From a virus, in IMG/VR virus record IMGVR_UViG_3300025120_000231, positions 1 to 34,950 of that record: 34,950 nucleotides of DNA; one strand, given 5' to 3'. The position numbers and the translations under genes are program-made. Shown here one piece after another: positions 28,129-34,950 of the stretch. The notes beneath the pieces are model-generated. The model was given only the letters and a program-made list of their open reading frames with translations, had not been told where the DNA came from and ran no database searches. How positions within the stretch are numbered: position 1 is the stretch's first letter; each line of letters opens with the position of its first letter.

Positions 28129-30375
28129 GTTATCAAAAAGGTTCAAGCCTTCGTAAAGTGAGTTAGCAAAGATATTAGACACAATACCGTTATCTTTTGA
28201 CCAATCATTGTAAGATGTAATACCATAAGTTAACGTATTGTTAGGATCGTCGAAATTAATAATAGAATCAGTTATATCACCAACAGAACTAGCTTGATAG
28301 TAGAATGAGTAAATATCTGTGATTTCTCTACTCCCACCTGATAGTAATGGCCATCCCCAAGTTTCATTATAATCACTAAGATTATAGAATTGAGTAGACG
28401 TCATGACATCTTCAGTTAATAGACCAGATAATGCTTCTGTTAGAACCGAGCAATTAGATGCTCGTTCTAACGTTATAAACTCACCCTCTGATATACGCTC
28501 TGGTGAAGTAGCTGTTAATATGCCTGTAACTGTACGATATACTATACCAGATGGTATAGTAATAGTTGGAGCAATTCTTGCACTTAACGGTAACGTTGTA
28601 TTTAGCGTTACATACTTACCACTATATAGTTCATTCGCTACTATTGGATCCCCAGGAACTATAATACTGTTAGGTGTAAGTTTTTCACCTAAATTATAAC
28701 CATAAAAATTATTAGATCTATAACCATACGATTGATACTGCGTTCTATCTCTATTTCGTTTACCAAAAAGCTTTGACTTACTAATAGAAAGTAAATCCAT
28801 TAATCTTGCGAGCTTCGGAGGCAGAGAGTATTTATTAAGCTTTGGTAAATCTAGCATTTGAAGCAATCCATCTAGCTGCTCGATATTACTCTCATCTATA
28901 ACTGTATTATTCTCTAAAAAGTTTTGAATCTTCTCATAGGTAGCCTTACCTATTGAATCTTGTGTAGAACTCAAGTCACCAAATATTGACCCTAAAAAGT
29001 CTTTCATTAACACTCTTGCATCCGTAAATAACGGTTGAATAGCTATTTCTTTAAATGCATCTTCAAAATCTATATCTTCGTTCTGCTTTGCTATTGTATA
29101 GTAGCTACTAGGGTTAATAGTAAATGTATTACTTGCACCGTTTAAGAAAACGCCATTATAGTTACCCTGTGCACCGGATAGGTATACGTTGTTAAGAGGT
29201 ACAGTAGTATTGGATACAAAATATCCTTTATAAAACCCACCATTTGATAAGGATGAAAGAGATCCAAAATCTGACGTGAACTCTGCATCATAAACTGTAG
29301 CACCATCAGTTAACTTAAAATTCATTGCACTAATACTACCTTGAGTTGCACTTAATACCGGAGCTGATCTATTACTAAAATTATCTTGATCCTTTACCTT
29401 GGCAACAAATGCTATTTTAGTTCCTGCAAACTTCTCTGAGTTTATATCAAATACACTAAAGTTATCAGCCCCTTCACCATCAACACCATTTGATGAAAAA
29501 TCCAAACTATTATATTGTGCATTTGATGTAATAACCGCTTTCATACCATAGTTAGTAGTATTTGCATACTCAAATATATCACCTTGCTGAAAGCCAAATA
29601 TTAAATTATAATTATCAACAAAATCACTCTTAAAGTATACGTCAGATGTACCAGAAACACCAGCAAAGAAAGCATCAACATCATTCTTGTCTGTATATAT
29701 AATCTGGTTATTTGCATCTAACTTAATGTATATAGATTTATCGATAGTATCAATAGTATTAACGTTAAATGTTTCAACTATACCATTAGAAGTGAGTATT
29801 TGAACGAAAGAATAGCTAGGATATAAATGTCCATATGCTAATTTATCATAACCACTTCTAAAGAAGTCATATTCATTGCTAGATAGAGTTGCGCCTGACG
29901 CGTAAGGTACTATAGTGGATAGACCAGTATTTAAAGTTCTGTAAGAATTATAACGCTTTACAGTAATTGGGTTAACTACTTTACCTGCTTTATGATTTAT
30001 ATCTGCTGTACTAGTAACTACTAACTCATCCTGAACAAAATCTCTAATGTTAACATCAGCATGAAAAGTATCAAGATAACCATTACCAGCATCGTCATAT
30101 AGAAAGCAATTAACTCTATATGAACCAGGATGGTCAAATGCATGAGTAGCAGATACAGCTTCAGCGGTAGTACCATCTCCAAAATCCCAGACTATACGCT
30201 TATTAGATACAAAGTCTTGAATAGTTGGATCTAAGTTAGGTATAAAAGAAAGAGGAGCAAAGGGTAACGCAAATCCTTCATATGTTTCCTCACCACTAAT
30301 GTTCTTCACATAGAAGAAATTATACAATAGATCAAATTCACCTGATTGATCGAGTTGTAAAGAACTGAGCGACAT
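28126..30375 (-). CDS. Baseplate-associated protein with N-terminal PKD domain
   Basis: The 749-aa protein has a clear PKD domain at about residues 60-110: IVWDFGDGTTAE, then THAFDHPGSYRVNCFLYDD. PKD domains are beta-sandwiches used for surface binding and spacing. A long beta-rich body follows. A helical region near 480-560 (FLGSIFGDLSSTQDSIGKA, GLLQMLDLPKLNKYSLP) may anchor it to the wedge. It sits directly after gp6. The ATG is only 6 nt after TAAATA. Confidence 0.8.
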   Translation of the reverse strand: MSLSSLQLDQSGEFDLLYNFFYVKNISGEETYEGFALPFAPLSFIPNLDPTIQDFVSNKRIVWDFGDGTTAEAVSATHAFDHPGSYRVNCFLYDDAGNGYLDTFHADVNIRDFVQDELVVTSTADINHKAGKVVNPITVKRYNSYRTLNTGLSTIVPYASGATLSSNEYDFFRSGYDKLAYGHLYPSYSFVQILTSNGIVETFNVNTIDTIDKSIYIKLDANNQIIYTDKNDVDAFFAGVSGTSDVYFKSDFVDNYNLIFGFQQGDIFEYANTTNYGMKAVITSNAQYNSLDFSSNGVDGEGADNFSVFDINSEKFAGTKIAFVAKVKDQDNFSNRSAPVLSATQGSISAMNFKLTDGATVYDAEFTSDFGSLSSLSNGGFYKGYFVSNTTVPLNNVYLSGAQGNYNGVFLNGASNTFTINPSSYYTIAKQNEDIDFEDAFKEIAIQPLFTDARVLMKDFLGSIFGDLSSTQDSIGKATYEKIQNFLENNTVIDESNIEQLDGLLQMLDLPKLNKYSLPPKLARLMDLLSISKSKLFGKRNRDRTQYQSYGYRSNNFYGYNLGEKLTPNSIIVPGDPIVANELYSGKYVTLNTTLPLSARIAPTITIPSGIVYRTVTGILTATSPERISEGEFITLERASNCSVLTEALSGLLTEDVMTSTQFYNLSDYNETWGWPLLSGGSREITDIYSFYYQASSVGDITDSIINFDDPNNTLTYGITSYNDWSKDNGIVSNIFANSLYEGLNLFDN

Positions 30376-30381
30376 ATAACA

Positions 30382-30387
30382 TATTTA
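30382..30387 (-). promoter_or_regulatory. Late promoter core (GATTAAATA type)
   Basis: GATTAAATA on the minus strand ends 6 nt before the ATG at 30375. Confidence 0.6.
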
Positions 30388-30403
30388 ATCACTCAACTTA
30401 CGT

Positions 30404-32248
30404 TTACAACCGTCTTATTGCTATCTTATTAGTAATATTAGCAATATTGTAAAAATATGCATACTCAAAATCTTCTAACTGGTAGTTGAGAGATTGAATA
30501 GTTCTATCACTATCTTTGTAATCTGGATTCCAAACAACAAAGCTCAAATTTGGAATTTCTGCATCACCGTTAACGGTATGTAGTTCTGTTACTCCTTGAA
30601 TATTAAGTATATCATTAGTCATAGCAGCTACATCAATTACATCACCAAGCTGCAGCTTACTAAAGTAATTAATAAGAGTAGTCGAAACAGCATTTCTTAT
30701 TGATCCATTATTTGAAGCTTGATTTTTATCAACTGTAACACGTATTATACTATCTTGTACAATTTCATCAACACTATCACTGTCTCTGAAGCTAGCTATT
30801 CCTGTATTAGAAGCACCAAACGCAAAAGCTTTAAATAAAGCATCCGTAACGACGACATTATGAGTTATGTCTTTCTTATTGTTACAAAAATCAGCAATAA
30901 TTTGCTTTTGTGCAGCATTAAGATATTTTGGTGTTAAACTATTTAATGTAGAATCTCCACTAGGAACTGTATAGATATAAACGTTGTTAAAGCTAGAAGA
31001 AGTTGAAAACTGAACCTGAGAGAATAACATACGTGCATCATCATTACCTTGACCGAGACCTTGTTCAGCGTAATATCCCAATACCCTTGATGTAAATTCA
31101 TCGTTAGATAGAACTTTTACATCTTTGGTGATATTATTGAAATTTCTATTTACCTGATATTCATAATCCTCTTTTGTAACTAACCGGTTCTGTGAAGCAA
31201 AGACTTTCGGCGCGTTAGCTTTTATATCTTCTGTAGTTTCTGCCTTCTTTGGTGGTAAAGTGCCATTGGTATTATTAAGAGTTACATTGGCAATATCAAT
31301 TGAATTAATTAAATTTTGATCATCGTTATATAGTATACTCTGTATAGCTTCAAAATTAGTCGAACCGTATAAGTTAAATGAAGCATTAGCTAAAGCATCT
31401 GGCCCAGTTATGCCTGCTTCATTATCAGAGATTACATAGAATATAAGTACAGTATCGTTACTTTCTAACTGCTTACCGTTTAGATTATTACCAAACTTAA
31501 ACTCATAATTACCAGATGAATTTAGTCGCTTTTCATAACTTTTACTCTCAGCTGATTTCAGGAACAGAGAAGCGCACTCATACCACTCAGACCAACCCCC
31601 GGTTACAGCATTTTTAACAAATACGCTAAATGTGTTATCTGAAATAAACTTAGTATTATTTAGATTTGTTACACTCTGTATAAGTTGAGGAGATGTAAAG
31701 CTATCGACGAGAGTTATATTCTCATATGGTTCTCCTGTTGCTGCAAAGGATGCTTCTGTAATAGCACCTTGATAAAGAGTATTGTTTGATGGTGATACTG
31801 CTTCTACTGCAGTGTTAGTTACCTTTTGAAAGGTAATATCTTCAGTTGTTATAAAAGAATTACCAGCAGCTACAACAGAACTAAATCTTGGTATTGTATA
31901 AACATTAGCAGGAATATTTGTAGCAGATAAATTAAAATTAAGAAGAGCTGTCTGATCACCAAGAGGTTTGTACCCAATATTGCTAACAAGCTTATTCATG
32001 TTTTCATAAATAGTAGCAGTATTAAACGTAGATTCGTTAGATGTTGTATTAAGCTGGAAAAGCAATACATGATACATATAGGCTACAACATCGATAAAAG
32101 CACTAAAATTAGAACCTTCAAAGTTTTGATCTGTAAATGTTTCATTCTCATTTAACCTTTCAATAATAAGACTCTTAAGAGTATTTGCATCGAAGGTGAG
32201 ATATGCGTTTTTAGGAAGTTTGTAATCTGTGAAGTCTTGTAAGCTCAT
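30404..32248 (-). CDS. 6: Baseplate wedge subunit, gp6 family
   Basis: The 614 aa compare with 660 for T4 gp6, the dimeric core of the baseplate wedge (baseplate J-like family). The N-terminus has FSAFIDVVAYMYHVLLFQLN and ENMNKLVSNIGYKP, the typical gp6/J helical start. The centre has KFGNNLNGKQLESNDTVLI, and then TTEDIKANAPKVFASQNRLVTKEDYEYQVNR, which is a hallmark of this family. The C-terminal part has IRVTVDKNQASNNGSIRNAVSTTLINYF. It lies immediately after gp25, the order expected for a wedge module. Its late promoter is at 32264-32269. Confidence 0.9.
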   Translation of the reverse strand: MSLQDFTDYKLPKNAYLTFDANTLKSLIIERLNENETFTDQNFEGSNFSAFIDVVAYMYHVLLFQLNTTSNESTFNTATIYENMNKLVSNIGYKPLGDQTALLNFNLSATNIPANVYTIPRFSSVVAAGNSFITTEDITFQKVTNTAVEAVSPSNNTLYQGAITEASFAATGEPYENITLVDSFTSPQLIQSVTNLNNTKFISDNTFSVFVKNAVTGGWSEWYECASLFLKSAESKSYEKRLNSSGNYEFKFGNNLNGKQLESNDTVLIFYVISDNEAGITGPDALANASFNLYGSTNFEAIQSILYNDDQNLINSIDIANVTLNNTNGTLPPKKAETTEDIKANAPKVFASQNRLVTKEDYEYQVNRNFNNITKDVKVLSNDEFTSRVLGYYAEQGLGQGNDDARMLFSQVQFSTSSSFNNVYIYTVPSGDSTLNSLTPKYLNAAQKQIIADFCNNKKDITHNVVVTDALFKAFAFGASNTGIASFRDSDSVDEIVQDSIIRVTVDKNQASNNGSIRNAVSTTLINYFSKLQLGDVIDVAAMTNDILNIQGVTELHTVNGDAEIPNLSFVVWNPDYKDSDRTIQSLNYQLEDFEYAYFYNIANITNKIAIRRL

Positions 32249-32263
32249 ATTATACTACGTTAT

Positions 32264-32269
32264 TATTTA
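32264..32269 (-). promoter_or_regulatory. Late promoter core (GATTAAATA type)
   Basis: GATTAAATA on the minus strand lies 15 nt before the gp6 ATG, the longest leader among the late sites here. A TATAAT directly touches the ATG (32249-32254) but is too close to act as its -10. Confidence 0.55.
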
Positions 32270-32271
32270 AT

Positions 32272-32757
32272 CTACACCGCTACATACCCATCTCGGTTAA
32301 GAGAAGCATTTAAAGTTAAATTATAGATATCTAATGTGGGTATACTGAATTCAATAGTAATATCATATTCTGCCATATCCGGATTTCCTACGATATCTAA
32401 TTTATTAAGAATCATACGAGGTTCTTGAACCCCTAAATTATTATATATGTAATAACCTAAAAAATAAGCAGTTGTTGAATTTATTGGCTCGAACAGATAT
32501 CTTCTAAAATCTAGTCCAAGCCTAGGGTTAAGTAACTTTTGACCGGGTGATGTTGTAAGAATATTTTTAATAGAATTAATTACAGCTTGACCGTCTTGAA
32601 TTTCATTTAAATCTTTAAGTTCACTCGTACCATAAAGCTCCGTTCTCTTAAATCGGCTAGCCGCAAGATCGAACTTTATATCTTTGTATAGATACCCGCT
32701 CTCCAGTGATTTCTTTTCACTAGCTGGGATCTGTAAATTATCTAACCTTACTGCCAT
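32272..32757 (-). CDS. 25: Baseplate wedge subunit, gp25 family
   Basis: The 161 aa compare with 132 for T4 gp25, which clamps the sheath-baseplate wedge; related proteins occur in type VI secretion (TssE). Conserved elements are AVINSIKNILTTSPGQKLLNPRLGLDFRRYLFEP and the family's EPR motif (VQEPRMIL), followed by a beta-rich end. The N-terminal extension of about 45 residues precedes the usual domain. It is the first gene of the 21-kb leftward tail operon, behind a near-perfect TATAAATA element. Confidence 0.93.
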   Translation of the reverse strand: MAVRLDNLQIPASEKKSLESGYLYKDIKFDLAASRFKRTELYGTSELKDLNEIQDGQAVINSIKNILTTSPGQKLLNPRLGLDFRRYLFEPINSTTAYFLGYYIYNNLGVQEPRMILNKLDIVGNPDMAEYDITIEFSIPTLDIYNLTLNASLNRDGYVAV

Positions 32758-32765
32758 AAAATGTG

Positions 32766-32793
32766 TATAAATATTTATATGAGTGACTAAATA
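32766..32793. promoter_or_regulatory. Divergent late promoters with 14-bp palindrome
   Basis: TATAAATATTTATA (32766-32779) is a perfect palindrome. Its minus-strand TATAAATA drives gp25, with the core 14 nt before the ATG at 32757. A separate plus-strand TAAATA at 32788-32793 ends 5 nt before the ATG at 32799. The whole divergent control region is 41 bp. Confidence 0.7.
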
Positions 32794-32798
32794 ATAGT

Positions 32799-33323
32799 AT
32801 GGCTAAATCGAACAAATTCACAACTCTTTTGGAGTCTTATATGCGACGCAACCAACGTGGTGGCTTTCTTGTAGGAGACGTATTCAAATTTAATGATAAT
32901 TTTAAAAGTGACGATGGTTATAAAGATCTCGCTGATATAGTTAAGAAATCAATTGACTCGATGATTGATTCAGGTCTTAATATTCGTGTTATTAATATTA
33001 AAGACACTTCTCCTGCTAGGTATCCTGCATCAGATCAAACATCATCACTTGATGTAGTTCTTGATATTGCACTTGATACAGGAGGTGGGCGCTATACCGA
33101 TGAATGCTCAATTCCTGGTGGTTTAGGTAGTTGTGAGCAATATGCTCCTAATTTACTTCCTATTCCAGATGAGCAGCGCCGTAAGAGCAAAGTTAACATT
33201 AAACCTGAAGAGGTAGAGGAGAATGAAGAGAATCTTTCAAATAAGACAGACCGCGGAGATGGTAAGCTTACACAAACAGAACTTACTCTTAAGAAAGAAA
33301 GCTATACTCAACAGTATCTCTAA
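32799..33323 (+). CDS. 174-aa protein with RGGFLVGD motif, hypothetical
   Basis: The protein begins MAKSNKFTTLLESYMRRNQRGGFLVGDVFKF. I recall a similar RGGF-x-GD segment from small proteins of marine T4-like phages, with no known role. The centre is a beta/alpha domain (GLNIRVINIK, SLDVVLDIALDTGGG), and the tail is acidic and polar. The start resembles that of the interrupted gene at 34330 (MAKxN, late promoter with the same 5-nt spacing). Its stop overlaps the next ATG (TAATG). Confidence 0.75.
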   Translation: MAKSNKFTTLLESYMRRNQRGGFLVGDVFKFNDNFKSDDGYKDLADIVKKSIDSMIDSGLNIRVINIKDTSPARYPASDQTSSLDVVLDIALDTGGGRYTDECSIPGGLGSCEQYAPNLLPIPDEQRRKSKVNIKPEEVEENEENLSNKTDRGDGKLTQTELTLKKESYTQQYL

Positions 33324-33487
33324 TGCCTAAAGAAGTCGCGACCACGAAGTGGTGCCCTGTCTGTAGTAGTTCGCAGAAGATTAAAGGGTTCCGTTCGTTC
33401 TATTGTTACGATTGTTGGAAAGCAGCCGGGAAGCCTAAAATAGAGCCATTATTTAAGGCAATGGATAAACCTAAAACTAAGAAGTAA
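33323..33487 (+). CDS. 54-aa zinc-ribbon protein
   Basis: This short frame starts at the ATG that overlaps the previous stop (33321-33325) and ends with TAA at 33485-33487, directly against the convergent gene's stop. It reads MPKEVATTKWCPVCSS.. with CPVC at 11-14 and CYDC at 28-31, a compact treble-clef or ribbon zinc site. The C-terminus is basic (KPKTKK). Coupling to the 174-aa gene and the well-formed cysteine pairs support a real gene. The function is unknown; nucleic-acid or protein binding is possible. Confidence 0.75.
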   Translation: MPKEVATTKWCPVCSSSQKIKGFRSFYCYDCWKAAGKPKIEPLFKAMDKPKTKK

Positions 33488-33745
33488 TTACTTCTTTTTC
33501 TTCCAGCTCTTTCTAGCTGGACCCCTCTTTTTGTACTTCTTGTTTTTAATCTTCTTACAAGCTGCATGAGTTGGTCTACATGCAGGGTATGAAGCACCTT
33601 TCTTACCAGCCTTTTTACGACCACAAGGACCACCGGTCTTACAGTTGATCCAGCCTTTAAACTTTTTTCCTGTCTTCTTATCAGTACGAGTCTTGAACCA
33701 ATCTCGTAGGTTCTCACTTAATTGTAACGTCTCTTGCTGAGTCAT
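33488..33745 (-). CDS. Basic Cys-containing protein, DUF5872-like
   Basis: The 85-aa protein is extremely Lys/Arg-rich, with four cysteines in WINCKTGGPCGRKK and ASYPACRPTHAACKK (C35, C41, C56, C63). The motif CKTGGPCGRKK followed by PACRPT is one I associate with small basic phage proteins of the DUF5872 kind; their function is not known to me. It may bind DNA or zinc, for example as a capsid-packaged basic protein. Its ATG overlaps the upstream stop by one base (TAATG), so it is co-translated with the 172-aa protein. The tail PARKSWKKKK is nearly pure charge. Confidence 0.8.
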   Translation of the reverse strand: MTQQETLQLSENLRDWFKTRTDKKTGKKFKGWINCKTGGPCGRKKAGKKGASYPACRPTHAACKKIKNKKYKKRGPARKSWKKKK

Positions 33746-34263
33746 TACTTAATTTTACCTCCTCGGTTAACACATTTCTGAACATACCCGGAAGCATATG
33801 CAGAAGGCCAAACGTCATACTTACGTTTAGCTTTAGCTTGACATTTAGCGCGAGTCTTAGATACTTTCTTTTCAGCATCTTCTTCCTCACTCTCAGACTT
33901 CTTCTTCTTACCACCCTTCATGTTAGCGCACCAGTGATACATCTTACCCTTTTCACCACCATACTTCTTAGCTCTCTTACGAAGCTCAGTTACAGAACCT
34001 TTACAGCTGGCTCCAGCACGCTTAACACGTCCAGGACTACTCTCAGCATCCTCAGAAGGTAACTCCTCATCAGAATGTTTACTGTTATTTAACTTATCAC
34101 CAGCCTTTTTAGCTGCCTTATAAGCCTTACTACCTTTGCTAGCACTCTTACCACCACGCTTTTTCTTAGCGTTGATGTTAGCCCATAAACCTTCAGTAAA
34201 AAAATCTACATCTTCAATAACATACTCCTTAAGTAGCTGGTTATATAGCTCATCAAACTGCAT
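33745..34263 (-). CDS. Basic Cys-containing late protein, partner of the 85-aa protein
   Basis: I start it at the ATG at 34263 (MQFDELYNQL, 172 aa), because tandem TAAATA elements lie directly upstream; the longer frame would include them. An N-terminal segment has FFTEGLWANINAKKKRGGKSAS, a motif I associate with small basic phage proteins. Two Cys-containing basic repeats follow: RAGASCKGSVTELRKRAKKY with YHWCANMKGG, and RAKCQAKAKRKYDVWPSAYASG with VQKCVNRGGK. Acidic stretches separate them. The same YDVWPSAYASG box is familiar from marine T4-like phages. The role is unknown; a nucleic-acid-binding virion protein is plausible. Confidence 0.8.
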   Translation of the reverse strand: MQFDELYNQLLKEYVIEDVDFFTEGLWANINAKKKRGGKSASKGSKAYKAAKKAGDKLNNSKHSDEELPSEDAESSPGRVKRAGASCKGSVTELRKRAKKYGGEKGKMYHWCANMKGGKKKKSESEEEDAEKKVSKTRAKCQAKAKRKYDVWPSAYASGYVQKCVNRGGKIK

Positions 34264-34268
34264 ATTTA

Positions 34269-34276
34269 TATTTATA
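34269..34276 (-). promoter_or_regulatory. Late promoter TATAAATA (minus)
   Basis: TATAAATA on the minus strand ends 5 nt before the ATG at 34263. A second TAAATA overlaps the ATG itself (34263-34268). Confidence 0.65.
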
Positions 34277-34316
34277 TCTAAGATGTTAAAATTCTCTTTA
34301 TTTTTAGCACCTTTGA

Positions 34317-34324
34317 TATAAATA
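34317..34324 (+). promoter_or_regulatory. Late promoter TATAAATA (plus)
   Basis: A perfect TATAAATA ends 5 nt before the ATG at 34330. With the minus site at 34269-34276 it forms a 66-bp divergent late control region. Confidence 0.7.
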
Positions 34325-34329
34325 CTAGT

Positions 34330-34827
34330 ATGGCTAAACACAATACCAATTTTGGAAAAGATCTAAAAAATCTTTCAGAGCTGGCATTCTCGGTCCTTAA
34401 TGAGAATACCAATGAAGTTATTAATGGCGGAGCTGCTTACAAGGGCGGTGATGTCGAGCATGATTGAGCGTCTCATATTAAAGCTCCTCCGTTTGGGGAG
34501 TCAATTAAAAGGATTCTTCACCACAATCTTACAGAAGAAGGTATTGTTGAAGAATATTATGTAGAGCATAATGGCAAATTAGTAGGTGTCCTTGCTGAGG
34601 ATATTACTGTGATTCAATTAAATGAGCATGGCAGCAAACCATCAGATGAAGAGTCCAATGCTGAGAAAAAGAAGCGTGAGAAAGGCGCTCTTAAAGATGA
34701 TAAGGCTCATATTAAAGATCTTGAAAAAGATGAAGAAGATGATAAAGAGGATGAAGACGAAGAGACTGTAGTAAGTCCACTACACGGTGCTCGTCCTAAG
34801 CTTATCGGAGTACCTATCTTTAGGTAA
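34330..34827 (+). pseudogene. Late gene interrupted by an in-frame TGA
   Basis: One continuous frame runs from the ATG at 34330 to the TAA at 34825-34827, except for a single TGA at 34465-34467 (codon 46). Before it the frame reads MAKHNTNFGKDLKNLSELAF.., ending GGDVEHD. After it, it continues ASHIKAPPFGESIKRILHHNL.., then a very acidic stretch (DLEKDEEDDKEDEDEE), and closes GARPKLIGVPIFR. Codon quality is equal on both sides, and there is no good restart codon nearby. Read through, it would be 165 aa. Options are a recent nonsense mutation, a sequencing or assembly error, or recoding of the TGA, since other genes here use TGA as a normal stop. It has an excellent late promoter. I do not recognise the family. 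Confidence 0.65.
34484..34500 (+). other. Hairpin shortly after the in-frame TGA
   Basis: CTCCTC pairs with GGGGAG (one T-G wobble) around a 5-nt loop CGTTT. It starts 16 nt after the TGA. Downstream hairpins at this distance can stimulate stop readthrough or act as bacterial SECIS elements, but this one lacks the known SECIS bulge features. Confidence 0.35.
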
Positions 34828-34950
34828 TAGCTTTCTCAAGTGATACTAGACATGCAAATGCATTAATCTCTTTATCTACTACAAAAGCACTCTTATAGAG
34901 ATGATCGGCAATTATGACGATCATCTCTTTCTTTTTCATATCAGGTAGAT
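34820..34950 (-). CDS. 3' part of a small minus-strand gene (partial)
   Basis: The minus-strand frame is open from the window edge to the stop at 34820-34822. Its residues include MKKKEMIVIIADHLYKSAFVV and end CLVSLEKAIT. A start at the ATG at 34939 (39 aa) is possible, but no TAAATA or other promoter precedes it, so the true start probably lies outside the window. It overlaps the end of the convergent interrupted gene by 8 bp. The function is unknown. Confidence 0.5.
   Translation of the reverse strand, partial: LPDMKKKEMIVIIADHLYKSAFVVDKEINAFACLVSLEKAIT

Noticed and set aside
34465-34467. Alternative genetic code with TGA as Trp
   Set aside because: TGA ends the helicase, exonuclease-adjacent and SGNH-like genes at sensible places (1395, 6283, 7152, 8943), so a global reassignment is not supported.
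34465-34500. Selenocysteine insertion at the in-frame TGA
   Set aside because: The hairpin distance is compatible, but the bulge and loop features of bacterial SECIS are not visible, and the flanking residues (EHD before, ASH after) do not look like a redox motif.
34609-34827. Separate small gene starting at GTG 34609
   Set aside because: It is the 3' part of the frame interrupted at 34465; there is no promoter, Shine-Dalgarno sequence or upstream stop overlap to support independent initiation.

Overview
The window is a piece of a T4-like (tevenvirin-type) tailed phage genome. It is AT-rich and densely packed, with almost no non-coding DNA. The evidence is a T4-style replication module (gp41-type helicase, gp32-type SSB, gp45-type clamp, RNase H-type 5' exonuclease, gp61-type primase), a gp25 and gp6 baseplate pair, and repeated TAAATA late-promoter cores. 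The gene content resembles marine myoviruses of the cyanophage and pelagiphage kind. No photosynthesis gene is present and the host cannot be named. A phage-encoded outer-membrane barrel and a lipoprotein point to a Gram-negative host.

Layout. 1-8943 (+): DNA replication genes, mostly start/stop-overlapping: tail of an unknown gene, replicative helicase, DHH phosphoesterase, small protein, putative gp59-like loader, SSB, Pro/Ala-rich linker protein, sliding clamp, three small conserved-looking proteins, 5'-3' exonuclease, primase, SGNH/GSCFA-like protein. 8930-9367 (-): acidic protein. 9402-11649 (+): accessory and envelope genes (coiled-coil protein, membrane zinc-ribbon protein, lipoprotein, small protein, tRNA-Asn, outer-membrane beta-barrel), closed by a strong hairpin terminator. 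11716-32757 (-): tail and baseplate block, read from gp25 and gp6 through very large PKD, LamG and NHL-propeller structural proteins to collar-domain fibres and a Thr/Pro-repeat fibre. 32758-34950: short genes on alternating strands, including a zinc ribbon, two basic Cys-containing proteins, and a gene interrupted by an in-frame TGA.

How it works together. The left block supplies the replisome. The right block supplies the baseplate wedge and an unusually rich set of host-recognition folds. The most striking window-wide pattern is regulatory. At most transcript-initiating genes, on both strands, a promoter -10 element (TAAATA for late genes, TATAAT/TATACT for others) ends only about 4-9 nt before the start codon, and Shine-Dalgarno sequences are essentially absent. 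The predicted mRNAs would be leaderless or nearly so, with internal genes translated by stop-start overlap. No stretch over 300 bases lacks a gene.
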